Positions 39,395-47,673 of a DNA stretch of 64,000 nucleotides are shown here, in pieces. A model generated the notes under the pieces. It saw only the letters and a list, made by a program, of their open reading frames with translations, searched no databases and was not told where the DNA came from. The position numbers and the translations under genes were made by a program. Origin of the DNA: Rubrivivax sp. (lineage in GTDB: Bacteria > Pseudomonadota > Gammaproteobacteria > Burkholderiales > Burkholderiaceae_C); NCBI GenBank assembly GCA_019635285.1, contig JAHBZS010000015.1:36562-100561 (forward strand), given 5' to 3'. How positions within the stretch are numbered: position 1 is the first letter of the stretch; every line of letters starts with the position of its first letter.

Positions 39395-40053
39395 CGGCCG
39401 ACGCAGCCACGTTGAGCGCGCAGGCGGTGGCCGCGATGCAACGCCTGGACGCGCTGGGCCTGAACCGCGGCAGCACCGGCAACCTGAGCCTGCGCTGCGC
39501 ACGCGACGGGCGCGACGGCATGCTGATCACGCCCACCGGCGTCGGCGCCGAGGAGTTGCAGCCGTCGCAGATGGTCTGGGTGGGGCTGGACGGCGACGTG
39601 CAGGGGGACTGGCACCCGTCGTCGGAATGGCCGTTGCACCGGGCGGTGCTGGCGCGCCGCCCGGACCTGCAGGCGGTGGTGCACACGCATTCGGTGCACG
39701 CCACCGCGCTGGCCTGCCTGCAGCGCGAACTGCCGCCCTTTCATTACATGGTGGCGGTGTGCGGTGCCGACCGCGTGCCGTGCACGCCGTACCACCCCTT
39801 CGGCAGCGACGCGCTGTCCGCCGCGGTGGCGCAGGCGCTGGGCGACCGCCAGGCCTGCCTGATGGCCCAGCACGGGCTGGTGGCCGCCGGTGCCACGCTG
39901 GCGCAGGCGATGCGCGTGGCGGTCGAGATCGAGGCGCTGTGCGAGGTCTACCTGAAGGCGCTGGCGGTGGCCGAGCCCGCAAACCTGAGCGCCGCGCAGA
40001 TGGCTGAGGTGCTGCAGCAGTTCAAGCGCTACGGGAGCGCTCGTCGGCGCTGA
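39391..40053 (+). CDS. Class II aldolase, FucA-like (probable 5-methylthio/5-deoxyribulose-1-phosphate aldolase)
   Basis: This 220-aa zinc aldolase aligns along its length with L-fuculose-1-phosphate aldolase: GSTGNLSLR, PSSEWPLHRAVLARRPDL, AVVHTHSVHATAL (zinc histidines), PPFHYMVAVCGADRVPCTPY, MAQHGLVA and QQFKRYG at the end. Being translationally coupled to mtnA, it most likely acts as the Ald2 aldolase of the DHAP shunt, cleaving the isomerase product to DHAP plus (methylthio)acetaldehyde. MtnB dehydratase, also of this fold, is the main alternative. The 3' end overlaps the convergent exporter gene by 32 bases. Confidence 0.85.
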   Translation: MTADAATLSAQAVAAMQRLDALGLNRGSTGNLSLRCARDGRDGMLITPTGVGAEELQPSQMVWVGLDGDVQGDWHPSSEWPLHRAVLARRPDLQAVVHTHSVHATALACLQRELPPFHYMVAVCGADRVPCTPYHPFGSDALSAAVAQALGDRQACLMAQHGLVAAGATLAQAMRVAVEIEALCEVYLKALAVAEPANLSAAQMAEVLQQFKRYGSARRR

Positions 40054-40981
40054 TTCCGACCTTGGCATCGCCCCGGCCGCGCTGCGGCCAGGTGGCCAGC
40101 AACAGCCCGGCCAGCGACAGCGCGAAGGCCACCACGTGCAGCGGCCCGAAGGCTTCACCCAGGAACAGCACGCCCACCAGCGCGGCGCTGACCGGCAGCA
40201 TCACGGTGAACACGCCGGCCTGCGGCGCCGGCACGTGGCGCAGGCCCTGCATCCACAGCCAGACGGTGACCATGCTGGCGGCGATCGAATAGAACACCAG
40301 CAGCGCCCAGGTGCCGGGGGCCACCGCGCCGAAGTCGAAGCGCCAGGCCTGCCACAGGCCCAGCGGCGTGACCAGCGCCAGCCCCCACAGGTTGATGAGG
40401 GCGCTGATGCGGCGCGGCGACAGCTTGCCCGTCAGGCGCTTGCCGATGACCACGTAGCTGGCTTCGCACAGCACCGCGCCCAGCAGCAGCAGGTAGCCCC
40501 AGTGCGTGGCCGCGCTGGCCGGCGCGCCGGCGTCGCCCTTGGCCAGCGCGAGCAAGGCGATGCCCAGCACGGCCAGCGCGATCGCCACCATCACGCGGCC
40601 GCGGATGCGCTCGCCCAGGAAGATGCGCGACAGCAGCGCCACCGCGGCGGGGATCCCTGCCATGACCACGCCGGCGGCCAATGCCGAGGTGAGCTGCACG
40701 CCGTAGAGCATGCAGATCGAGAACAGGAAGTTGCCGAGAAAGCTCTCCCAGAACAGCAGCCGGCGGTCATGCGCCGAAAGCGCTACCTCGCCGGCGCGGC
40801 GCGGCACCCAGTGCAGCATGGCCACTGCGGCGATGCCGAAGCGCAGCCAGGCCAGCAGGAATACCGGCAAGGCGGCGACCAGCAGCTTCGACAGGCCCAC
40901 GTAGGCGCCGACCACCGCCATGCTGGTGGCCAGGCAGACATAGGCCAGCCACGGCACGGCCGGCGCGCGGTGCGGACTCAA
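40022..40981 (-). CDS. EamA/DMT family transporter
   Basis: This 319-aa inner-membrane protein has ten hydrophobic helices in two EamA repeats (YVCLATSMAVVGAYVGLSKL at the start; APQAGVFTVMLPVSAALVGV in the second repeat). It resembles RhtA/YdcZ-like amino acid or metabolite exporters. It begins 13 bases after the GlnT-like ligase gene, so the two are likely co-transcribed and may handle related compounds. Confidence 0.85.
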   Translation of the reverse strand: MSPHRAPAVPWLAYVCLATSMAVVGAYVGLSKLLVAALPVFLLAWLRFGIAAVAMLHWVPRRAGEVALSAHDRRLLFWESFLGNFLFSICMLYGVQLTSALAAGVVMAGIPAAVALLSRIFLGERIRGRVMVAIALAVLGIALLALAKGDAGAPASAATHWGYLLLLGAVLCEASYVVIGKRLTGKLSPRRISALINLWGLALVTPLGLWQAWRFDFGAVAPGTWALLVFYSIAASMVTVWLWMQGLRHVPAPQAGVFTVMLPVSAALVGVLFLGEAFGPLHVVAFALSLAGLLLATWPQRGRGDAKVGISADERSRSA

Positions 40982-40994
40982 CGACGCCGCCCGC

Positions 40995-42359
40995 TCAGAA
41001 GGCTTCGGCGTAGCGCTGCATCTCCCAGTCGCTGACCTGCTGCTGATACTCCGTCACCTCGGCCCGCTTCAGCCGCAGGAATTCCTCGGCCAGCGTGGCG
41101 CCCAGCGCGCTGCAGATCAGTTCGTCGGCGGCCAGGGCGTCCAGCGCCTCGGTCAGGGACTGGGGCAGCAGCGGGATGCCGCGCGCGCGAACCTGCGCCG
41201 GCGACAGCTCGAACAGGTCGTCGATGCATTCCGCCGGCGGCTCGAGCTTGCGGTCGATGCCGTCCAGGCCGGCGACGATCAGCGCCGCGGTGGCCAGGTA
41301 GGGGTTGGTGCTGGAGTCGGGCACGCGCCACTCGAAGCGGCCGTGCAGCGTGCGCAGCGCTGCGGTGCGGTTGTTCGGGCCCTGCGCCAGGTACGGTGGT
41401 GACCAGGTCGTCCCCGACAGCGATGCGCCCAGGCGCAGCCGCTTGTAGGAGTTGATGGTGGGCGCCACCAGCGCCGTCAGCGCGGCCGAATGCGCCATCA
41501 CGCCGGCGATGAATTGGCGCCCGGTGGCCGACAGCGTGGCCTCGCGATCGGCACTGCCGTCGGAGCGGTGCGGCACGAACACGCACTGTGCGTTGTCCGG
41601 GCGTTTGGCGTTCCAGCCCGACCACATCGACACATGCAGGTGCATGCCGCTGCCCGGCTGGTTGTGGAAGGGCTTGGGCATCATCGAGAAGACCATGCCG
41701 TGGGCTTCGGCCAGCGCCTGTGCGGCCAGCTTGAAGAGCATCAGGTGGTCGGCGCTGGCCAGCGCCTCGTCGAAGCCGAAGTTCAGCTCGTACTGGCCGT
41801 GCGCGTCCTCATGGTCGATCTGCAGCACGTCCAGCCCGCACTTGGACAGCACGGCATGCAACTCGTGCAGGAAGCCGCGCTGGCGCGACAGCGACTTCAG
41901 GTCGTAGGACGGCTTGTCCAGCATGTCCAGGTCGTCGGCCGGGCGCCAGCGGTGGCCGTCGCGCTTGAGCAGGAAGAACTCGGGCTCGATGCCGGTGCGC
42001 AAGTGCCAGCCGCGCTCGGCCAGCCGCGCGATGGCGCGCTTGAGCACCTGCCGCGGGCACGCGTCGAAGGGCTGGCCGTTGACGAAGCCGTCGCAGACGA
42101 TGCGCGCCACGCCCGGCATCCACGGCAAGGGCGTGGCGCTGCTGGCGTTGCCGCGCGCGTAGTACTCGGCGCGCGGGCCAACGCGTGGCAGCCCGGTGCC
42201 GACGATCGAAGGGCCGGCAAAGCCGACCCCGTCGGTCAGCAGTTCGTCCAGGTGCGTCAGCGGCACCAGCTTGCCCTTGGCCACGCCGTGGATGTCGGTG
42301 AACTGCGCCAGCAGCGTGTGCACGCCCTCGGCGCGCAGCCGTTCGATCAGATCCTTCAT
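40995..42359 (-). CDS. Glutamine synthetase-like gamma-glutamyl ligase (GlnT/type III)
   Basis: This 454-aa protein has the glutamine synthetase fold: an N-terminal beta-grasp (FTDIHGVAKGKLVPLTHLDE), GIEPEFFLLKRDG, QIDHEDAHGQYELNFGFDEA, GSGMHLHVSMWSG, NSYKRLRLGASLSG and a C-terminal RFEWRVPDSSTNPYL. The closest match I recall is the rhizobial GlnT group, which includes type III glutamine synthetases and gamma-glutamylmethylamide synthetases. It is distinct from the PuuA-like enzyme at 50227-51594. The amine substrate is unknown. Confidence 0.8.
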   Translation of the reverse strand: MKDLIERLRAEGVHTLLAQFTDIHGVAKGKLVPLTHLDELLTDGVGFAGPSIVGTGLPRVGPRAEYYARGNASSATPLPWMPGVARIVCDGFVNGQPFDACPRQVLKRAIARLAERGWHLRTGIEPEFFLLKRDGHRWRPADDLDMLDKPSYDLKSLSRQRGFLHELHAVLSKCGLDVLQIDHEDAHGQYELNFGFDEALASADHLMLFKLAAQALAEAHGMVFSMMPKPFHNQPGSGMHLHVSMWSGWNAKRPDNAQCVFVPHRSDGSADREATLSATGRQFIAGVMAHSAALTALVAPTINSYKRLRLGASLSGTTWSPPYLAQGPNNRTAALRTLHGRFEWRVPDSSTNPYLATAALIVAGLDGIDRKLEPPAECIDDLFELSPAQVRARGIPLLPQSLTEALDALAADELICSALGATLAEEFLRLKRAEVTEYQQQVSDWEMQRYAEAF

Positions 42360-42638
42360 CGATGCTCTCCATGGGCCCGGCGACCCTCGGACGGGATGCT
42401 ACGCCCGCGCCGCTGCCGTGCGATCCGCCAGCGCATGCAGGCCATGCCCTCGCGCGAGAGTGCGCCGAATGCGACGCTGAGGGGCGCCGGCTGCAAGCAG
42501 GCCTGCGCTGACGCGACGCGGGTATCGGGTGCGAGCGCCGTGCACGCCGGCGCGGCAGCTACAGCGCGTGCCGGGCAGACCGCCTGGGAAGCCGCAAGCC
42601 CGCCTTGCCGGGCCTGCGGCGGCGGCGCTGGGAGCTGC
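42360..42638. other. Intergenic region after the PEP-CTERM gene
   Basis: No gene is supported here. Near 42589-42622 a GC-rich imperfect hairpin (CCGCAGGCCCG with CGGGCTTGCGG on the minus strand) follows the PEP-CTERM stop and may end its transcript. The rest should hold the promoter of the GlnT-like gene; no clear element is visible. Confidence 0.45.
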
Positions 42639-43214
42639 TTAGGCGCAGCGGCGGCGGGCCAGGCCGAGGCCGGCGAGCGCGGCACCCACCAGCGCGAGCG
42701 AGGTGGGCTCGGGCACGGTGTTGCGGACGTCGGCCGTGAAGACCGCGAAGCCCCAGTTGCGGGCGGTGTAGTCGGCCGCCTTGTCGCCGCCGAAGTCGCC
42801 GAAGCGGTTCCAGGTCGCGCCAGCGGTGTCGTTGTAGCCGGTCTGGCTGGCCTTGTACCATGTAGAGTCGCCGCCGAAGCTATCGGCCATCACGACCCAC
42901 AGCACGCCGCAGCAACCGGCACCGCTGCCGATCAGGACCGCGGGCTCGGCGTTCATCACCGCCACCAGCGCATTGGCCGCGTCATTGGCGCCGGTCGCAT
43001 TGCCCAGGAATGTGGGCGACTGGGACGCGAAGACGGTGTTGTAACTCCCGAACTTGAAGTCGACGTCGTAGTTCGTGCCGTCCACGACCAGATCCTGGAT
43101 GCCGACGGCCACGTTGCCGCTGTAGGTCACCGTGGGAGCGGCGCCGGCCAGATGGCCGGCCAGCAGGCCCAGCGTGAGCAGGAGTGGTTTGAGCAGGCGG
43201 GTGTTCGAAGCCAT
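42639..43214 (-). CDS. PEP-CTERM sorting domain protein
   Basis: This 191-aa exported protein has a signal peptide (LLLTLGLLAGHLAGA, residues 10-25), a beta-rich middle (VTYSGNVAVGIQDLVVDGTN) and the C-terminal sorting signal: VPEP near residue 167, a hydrophobic helix (LALVGAALAGLGLA) and an RRR tail. Exosortase removes this tail during surface delivery, often with exopolysaccharide. No exosortase gene lies in the window. The middle domain is not one I recognise. Confidence 0.88.
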   Translation of the reverse strand: MASNTRLLKPLLLTLGLLAGHLAGAAPTVTYSGNVAVGIQDLVVDGTNYDVDFKFGSYNTVFASQSPTFLGNATGANDAANALVAVMNAEPAVLIGSGAGCCGVLWVVMADSFGGDSTWYKASQTGYNDTAGATWNRFGDFGGDKAADYTARNWGFAVFTADVRNTVPEPTSLALVGAALAGLGLARRRCA

Positions 43215-43378
43215 GGACGCGTCTACGGTGTTGTGAGATGGTGGGCGCCGTCACGCAGGTTTTGCGCCAGAACCGGGGTGTGGCAGAAAAATCGAGCGCC
43301 ATCAGGGAGTTAGTTGATGAGCCCATCTGGGGGATGGTCGGTTTGTCAAAACTCTCGACGCCCCGACCCTCCCTCGGT

Positions 43379-44746
43379 CTAGAACGACACCACCACCGAC
43401 GCACCGAGCACGCTGTTGTTCTTGCGGTAGCTGCCGTCGCTGACGTATTCGAAGACGTCGAGGTTCGACCAGTCGTAGCGGTACTCGGCCTTGAACATCG
43501 TGTACTGGTTGAACACGTAGTTCATGCCCACCGCGAGCGCATAGCGGCTGGCGCCCTTGTTGCAGCCCGGGTCGACCGCCGCCGCGCCTTGCACGCAGCC
43601 CAGCGCGCCCGCGGGGCCGACGCCGTTGCCGCCATCGACGCCGTAGCCGAGCAGGCCGCCGCCGTTCTTGCCGTTGTACAGGTAGTCGAAGCGGCCCACG
43701 CCTTCGAGGCGCGGCGTGAACTTGTAGGCCGCCAGCGTGGACAGGCCGTACCACGACGCCGTCTGCAGGCCGCCGTTGGCGTTGGCGGTGATCGCCGCGG
43801 CCTTCTGGTAGCCGTAGCTCAGCTGGCCCTGCACCGTCCAGTCGCCGCGGATGAAGTAGCCGTCGACCTCGAGCAGGCCGAGGTTGGTGTTGCCGGTGTC
43901 GTTGACGAAGTTCGGCGCCTGGCCATACACGCCCGCCAGGCCGAAGCCCTGGTATTCGCCGCGCGCATAGTCCACGCGCCAGGCCAGCACCGAGCCCTTG
44001 GCGGTCGAGCTGTTGGCGTTCTGGTTCATCTGCGCCACCATCGCCTTGGTGATCCACTTGCCGCTGGTGTAGTCGATGCCCGCGCCGATGTAGGCGGTGG
44101 GCAGCGTGAAGTCGAACAGCAGGTTGTGCGTGATCAGCTTGTTCAGCGTGGGCTGCTGGTATTCATAGCCGGACCAGTCGGGAATCTGGCCGGCGATGAA
44201 GCGCGTCTGCAGGTCGGTCAGCGGCACCGACACGCTGGCCTCCTGCACGATGGAATAGCCGTCGATCACCGAGCCGGCACCGCGTTGCGGGGTCAGCGTC
44301 AGGCGCCATTTGGTGCCGTCCTGCATTTCCTTCTGGAAATCGAGGATGGCCATGCCGATGTAGCCGTTCCAGTAGTTGTAGCCGTAGTTGGCCACCGAAT
44401 CGAGGAACTGGAAGCCCGCCAGGTCCTGCGCGCGGTTGTAGATGTAGGCGGCCTGCATCTGGCCGCTGATCTTCAGGCCCATGAAGCCGCTGGCCTCGCG
44501 GGAGTCTTCCAGGGCCTCGGTCTTGACGGTCAGCCGGTTCAGCTCGGCCGCCTGCTCGGGCGTCATGCCCCACTGCGGCGTGGCCTGCTTGGCCTGGGTG
44601 GCCTTGAGCTGCTGCTCGAGCTGGTTGACCCGGTCGCGCAGGGCCTTCAGCTCGTTCAGCACTTCGGCATTGGTCTGGGCAGCGGCCGGGAAGGCGGCGG
44701 CCACCGCCAGCGCAAGCAGTGTGGCCTGGGGCAGGGAAGGCGTCAT
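43379..44746 (-). CDS. Outer-membrane beta-barrel protein (DUF3138-like) ending the polyamine operon
   Basis: This 455-aa protein has a signal peptide (LLALAVAAAFPAAAQ), a short coiled-coil (EVLNELKALRDRVNQLEQQL, about 28-50) and then alternating amphipathic strands rich in Tyr, Trp and Gly. It ends in the C-terminal aromatic signature GASVVVSF of outer-membrane barrels. I recall similar proteins as DUF3138 in Burkholderiales. It sits 48 bases after potI in the same direction, which suggests a channel for polyamines; that is inference. It is not one of the classic trimeric porins. Confidence 0.72.
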   Translation of the reverse strand: MTPSLPQATLLALAVAAAFPAAAQTNAEVLNELKALRDRVNQLEQQLKATQAKQATPQWGMTPEQAAELNRLTVKTEALEDSREASGFMGLKISGQMQAAYIYNRAQDLAGFQFLDSVANYGYNYWNGYIGMAILDFQKEMQDGTKWRLTLTPQRGAGSVIDGYSIVQEASVSVPLTDLQTRFIAGQIPDWSGYEYQQPTLNKLITHNLLFDFTLPTAYIGAGIDYTSGKWITKAMVAQMNQNANSSTAKGSVLAWRVDYARGEYQGFGLAGVYGQAPNFVNDTGNTNLGLLEVDGYFIRGDWTVQGQLSYGYQKAAAITANANGGLQTASWYGLSTLAAYKFTPRLEGVGRFDYLYNGKNGGGLLGYGVDGGNGVGPAGALGCVQGAAAVDPGCNKGASRYALAVGMNYVFNQYTMFKAEYRYDWSNLDVFEYVSDGSYRKNNSVLGASVVVSF

Positions 44747-44794
44747 CGTGGGGTCTCCAGGGGCGTCGTTAGGGGTGGTCGGAGGGAGGGCGGG

Positions 44795-45646
44795 TCAATG
44801 GCGCGAGGCTTCGGCCAGATCGAGCAGTCTCTTGCGTTCGGCACGGGCGATCAGGTAGCTGGCGACGAGCACGCCGATGGCCACGATGGCCACGATCAGC
44901 GTGGCCACCGCGTTCACGCTCGGGTTCAGGCCCAGCCGCGCGCGCGAGAAGATGACCAGAGGCAGGGTGGTGGCGCCCGGCCCGGACAGGAAGGCCGACA
45001 GCACCACGTCGTCCAGCGAGATGGTGAAGGTCAGCAGCCAGGCGGACATCAGCGCCTGCGAGATCATCGGCAGCGTCACCAGCCAGAACACCTGCGACGG
45101 CTTGGCGCCCAGGTCCATCGCGGCTTCTTCCAACGCCGGGTTCAGGTCGAGCAGCCGCGACTGCACGACCACCGCGGCGTAGGCCATGCCCAGCAGCAGG
45201 TGCCCCAGCCAGATGGTCATCAGCCCGCGCTCGGGGAAGCCGATGGCGCGCTGCACCGACACCAGCATCAGCAGCAGCGACAGGCCGACCACCACCTCGG
45301 GCATGACCAGCGGCGCGTTGACCATGCCGCTGAACAGCGTGCGCCCGCTGAAGCGCTTGTAGCGCACCAGCGCGAACGCGGCCATGGTGCCCAGCACCAC
45401 CGAGCCGCAGGCCGTGAGGAAGGCGATCTTCAGGCTGAGCCACAGGCCGGCCTGGATTTCGCGGTCGGTGGCCAGCGCGGCATACCACTTGAGCGTGAAG
45501 CCGCGCCACAGGTTGGGCACCGGCGAGTCGTTGAACGAATACAGCACCAGCGCGACGATCGGCAGGTACAGGAACACGAAGCCCGCCGCCAGCCAGCCGC
45601 GGCCGAACCAGCGGTTGAAGCTCGGGCTGGTGCCGCGGGAGGTCAC
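44795..45646 (-). CDS. potI: Polyamine ABC transporter permease PotI
   Basis: This 283-aa permease has six membrane helices and the EAA loop (EEAAMDLGAKPSQVFWLVTLP). The N-terminus FNRWFGRGWLAAGFVFLYLP and the FTISLDDVVLSAFLSGPG segment match PotI. The start is GTG 45646, overlapping the potH stop (GTGA); the longer open frame is the potH shadow. It pairs with PotH to form the channel. Confidence 0.92.
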   Translation of the reverse strand: MTSRGTSPSFNRWFGRGWLAAGFVFLYLPIVALVLYSFNDSPVPNLWRGFTLKWYAALATDREIQAGLWLSLKIAFLTACGSVVLGTMAAFALVRYKRFSGRTLFSGMVNAPLVMPEVVVGLSLLLMLVSVQRAIGFPERGLMTIWLGHLLLGMAYAAVVVQSRLLDLNPALEEAAMDLGAKPSQVFWLVTLPMISQALMSAWLLTFTISLDDVVLSAFLSGPGATTLPLVIFSRARLGLNPSVNAVATLIVAIVAIGVLVASYLIARAERKRLLDLAEASRH

Positions 45647-46560
45647 TTCCGCGCCTCCTGCGCCTCGGCCTGGTACTTGTTGAAGATGGCCAGCGGCACG
45701 ATGATCAGCAGCACCATCACCACCGCCACCGTTGAGGCCATCGGCCAGTCGTTGTTGGAGAAGAATTCGTCCCACATGACGCGGCCGATCATCAGCGTCT
45801 GCGGCCCGCCCAGCAGCTCGGGGATGACGAATTCGCCGATGCAGGGGATGAACACCAGCATCGAGCCGGCGATGATGCCGGCCTTGGACAACGGCACCGT
45901 GATCTTCCAGAAGGCCACCCAGGCGGTGGCGCCCAGGTCGGCGGCGGCCTCCAGCAGCCGCAGGTCCATCTTCGCCAGGTTGGCGTACAGCGGCAGGATC
46001 ATGAAGGGCAGGTAGGTGTAGGTCATGCCCAGCACCAGCGAGAACGGCGTGTGCATCAGCATGCCCGGCCCCGGAATCAACCCGGCCGCGGCCAGCAGCT
46101 GGTCGATGCCGGTGCTTTCCAGCAGGTCGGCGACCCAGCCGTTCTCGCTGAGCAGGCCCTTCCAGGCATACACGCGCAGCAGGAACGAGGTCCAGAAGGG
46201 CAGCATCACCAGCATCAGCAGCGACGGCTGCAGCGTGGACTTGGCGCGCGCCATGAAGTAGGCGAAGGGGTAGCCGATGGCCAGGCACAGCACGGTGGTC
46301 GCGGCCGCGTACTTCAGGCTCGCCACGTAGGTCTTCAGGTACAGCGCGTCCTCGGTCAGGAAGACGTAGTTCGACAGCTTGACGCTGAACTGCAGCACGC
46401 CGTCGCGCAGCGTCAGCAGGTCCTTGAACTGCACCGCCTCCATCTCGGAGACGCTGATCTTCAGGACGATGACGAACGGAAACAGAAAGAACAGCAGCAG
46501 CCACAGGTAGGGCACGCCGATCACGGCCGTGCGCCCGCTGAGCCGGCGGCGCAGGTTCAT
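45643..46560 (-). CDS. potH: Polyamine ABC transporter permease PotH
   Basis: This 305-aa permease has six helices, PYLWLLLFFLFPFVIVLKIS at the start and the EAA loop (LEAAADLGATAWVAFWKITVP). EFVIPELLGGPQTLMIGRVM is characteristic of PotB/PotH. The ATG overlaps the potG stop, so the transporter subunits are translationally coupled. Confidence 0.93.
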   Translation of the reverse strand: MNLRRRLSGRTAVIGVPYLWLLLFFLFPFVIVLKISVSEMEAVQFKDLLTLRDGVLQFSVKLSNYVFLTEDALYLKTYVASLKYAAATTVLCLAIGYPFAYFMARAKSTLQPSLLMLVMLPFWTSFLLRVYAWKGLLSENGWVADLLESTGIDQLLAAAGLIPGPGMLMHTPFSLVLGMTYTYLPFMILPLYANLAKMDLRLLEAAADLGATAWVAFWKITVPLSKAGIIAGSMLVFIPCIGEFVIPELLGGPQTLMIGRVMWDEFFSNNDWPMASTVAVVMVLLIIVPLAIFNKYQAEAQEARK

Positions 46561-47666
46561 TGCGTCAGCACCACGTGCGCCGAGCGCGGCCAGTGCGCCC
46601 AGACCACGTCGCCCCAGGTGAAGTCGTCGTCGAGGTGGCGCTGGACGTTGGCCAGGCTGACCTTGAGCCGGGCGCCGCTGGGCAGCTCGAGGTGGTAGAC
46701 GGTGAAGCTGCCGAAGTAGGACAGCTCCTTGATCGTGCCGCGGGCGCGGTTGTACGGATCCTCGGGCTCGTGCCGCGACAGGTGGATCTTCTCCGGCCGC
46801 AGCGCCACGGTCACCGCCATGCCTTCGTGGCCGGTGATGCCGTGCCCGACGTAATGCTTGCCGTCGGCGGTGTCGATGATCACGTGGTCGGGCTCGTCGA
46901 CCTCGACCTTGCCGTCGAGCAGGTTGACGTTGCCGATGAAGTCGGCCACGAAACGCGTCGCCGGGGTCTCGTAGATCTCGTGCGGCGCGCCCACCTGCAG
47001 GAAGCGGCCCTCGCTCATGATGGCGATGCGCGAGGCCATGGTCATGGCTTCTTCCTGGTCGTGCGTGACCATCACGCAGGTGACGCCCACCTGCTCGATG
47101 ATGTTCACCAGCTCGATCTGGGTTTCTTCGCGCAGCTTCTTGTCCAGCGCGCCCAGCGGCTCGTCCAGCAGCAGCAGCTGCGGCTGCTTGGCCAGGCTGC
47201 GCGCCAGCGCCACGCGCTGCTGCTGGCCGCCGGACAGCTGGTGCGGCTTGCGCTTGGCGAACTTGCCCAGCTGCACCAGCTTGAGCATCGCCTCGACGCG
47301 GTCGGCCACCTGCTCCTTGGGCAGCCGGTCGCGGCGCAGGCCGAAGGCGACGTTGTCCCAGACGCTCAGGTGCGGGAAGAGCGCGTAGCTCTGGAACATC
47401 ATGTTCATCGGGCGCTGGTAGGGCGGCAGCGTCGCCAGGTCCTGCCCGGCGAGCACGATGCGCCCGGAGGTCGGCGTCTCGAAGCCGGCCAGCATGCGCA
47501 GCAGCGTGCTCTTGCCGCAGCCCGACGAGCCGAGCAGCGCGAAGATCTCGCCCTTGGCGATGTCCAGCGACACGTCGTTGACGGCCTTGTAGCCGTCGAA
47601 GTCCTTGACCAGGTGCTCGATGCGCAGGAAGGCCTGGTCGCCTGCGCCGCCTTGCTCGCCAGCCAT
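46557..47666 (-). CDS. potG: Polyamine ABC transporter ATP-binding protein PotG
   Basis: This 369-aa ATPase shows Walker A GSSGCGKST (46-54), signature LSGGQQQR (144-151), Walker B LLLLDEP (164-170), the switch histidine in VMVTHDQEEAM, and a C-terminal TOBE domain (VTVALRPEKIHLS). It powers putrescine/polyamine uptake with PotH and PotI. Confidence 0.95.
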   Translation of the reverse strand: MAGEQGGAGDQAFLRIEHLVKDFDGYKAVNDVSLDIAKGEIFALLGSSGCGKSTLLRMLAGFETPTSGRIVLAGQDLATLPPYQRPMNMMFQSYALFPHLSVWDNVAFGLRRDRLPKEQVADRVEAMLKLVQLGKFAKRKPHQLSGGQQQRVALARSLAKQPQLLLLDEPLGALDKKLREETQIELVNIIEQVGVTCVMVTHDQEEAMTMASRIAIMSEGRFLQVGAPHEIYETPATRFVADFIGNVNLLDGKVEVDEPDHVIIDTADGKHYVGHGITGHEGMAVTVALRPEKIHLSRHEPEDPYNRARGTIKELSYFGSFTVYHLELPSGARLKVSLANVQRHLDDDFTWGDVVWAHWPRSAHVVLTQ

Positions 47667-47673
47667 CGGCTTG

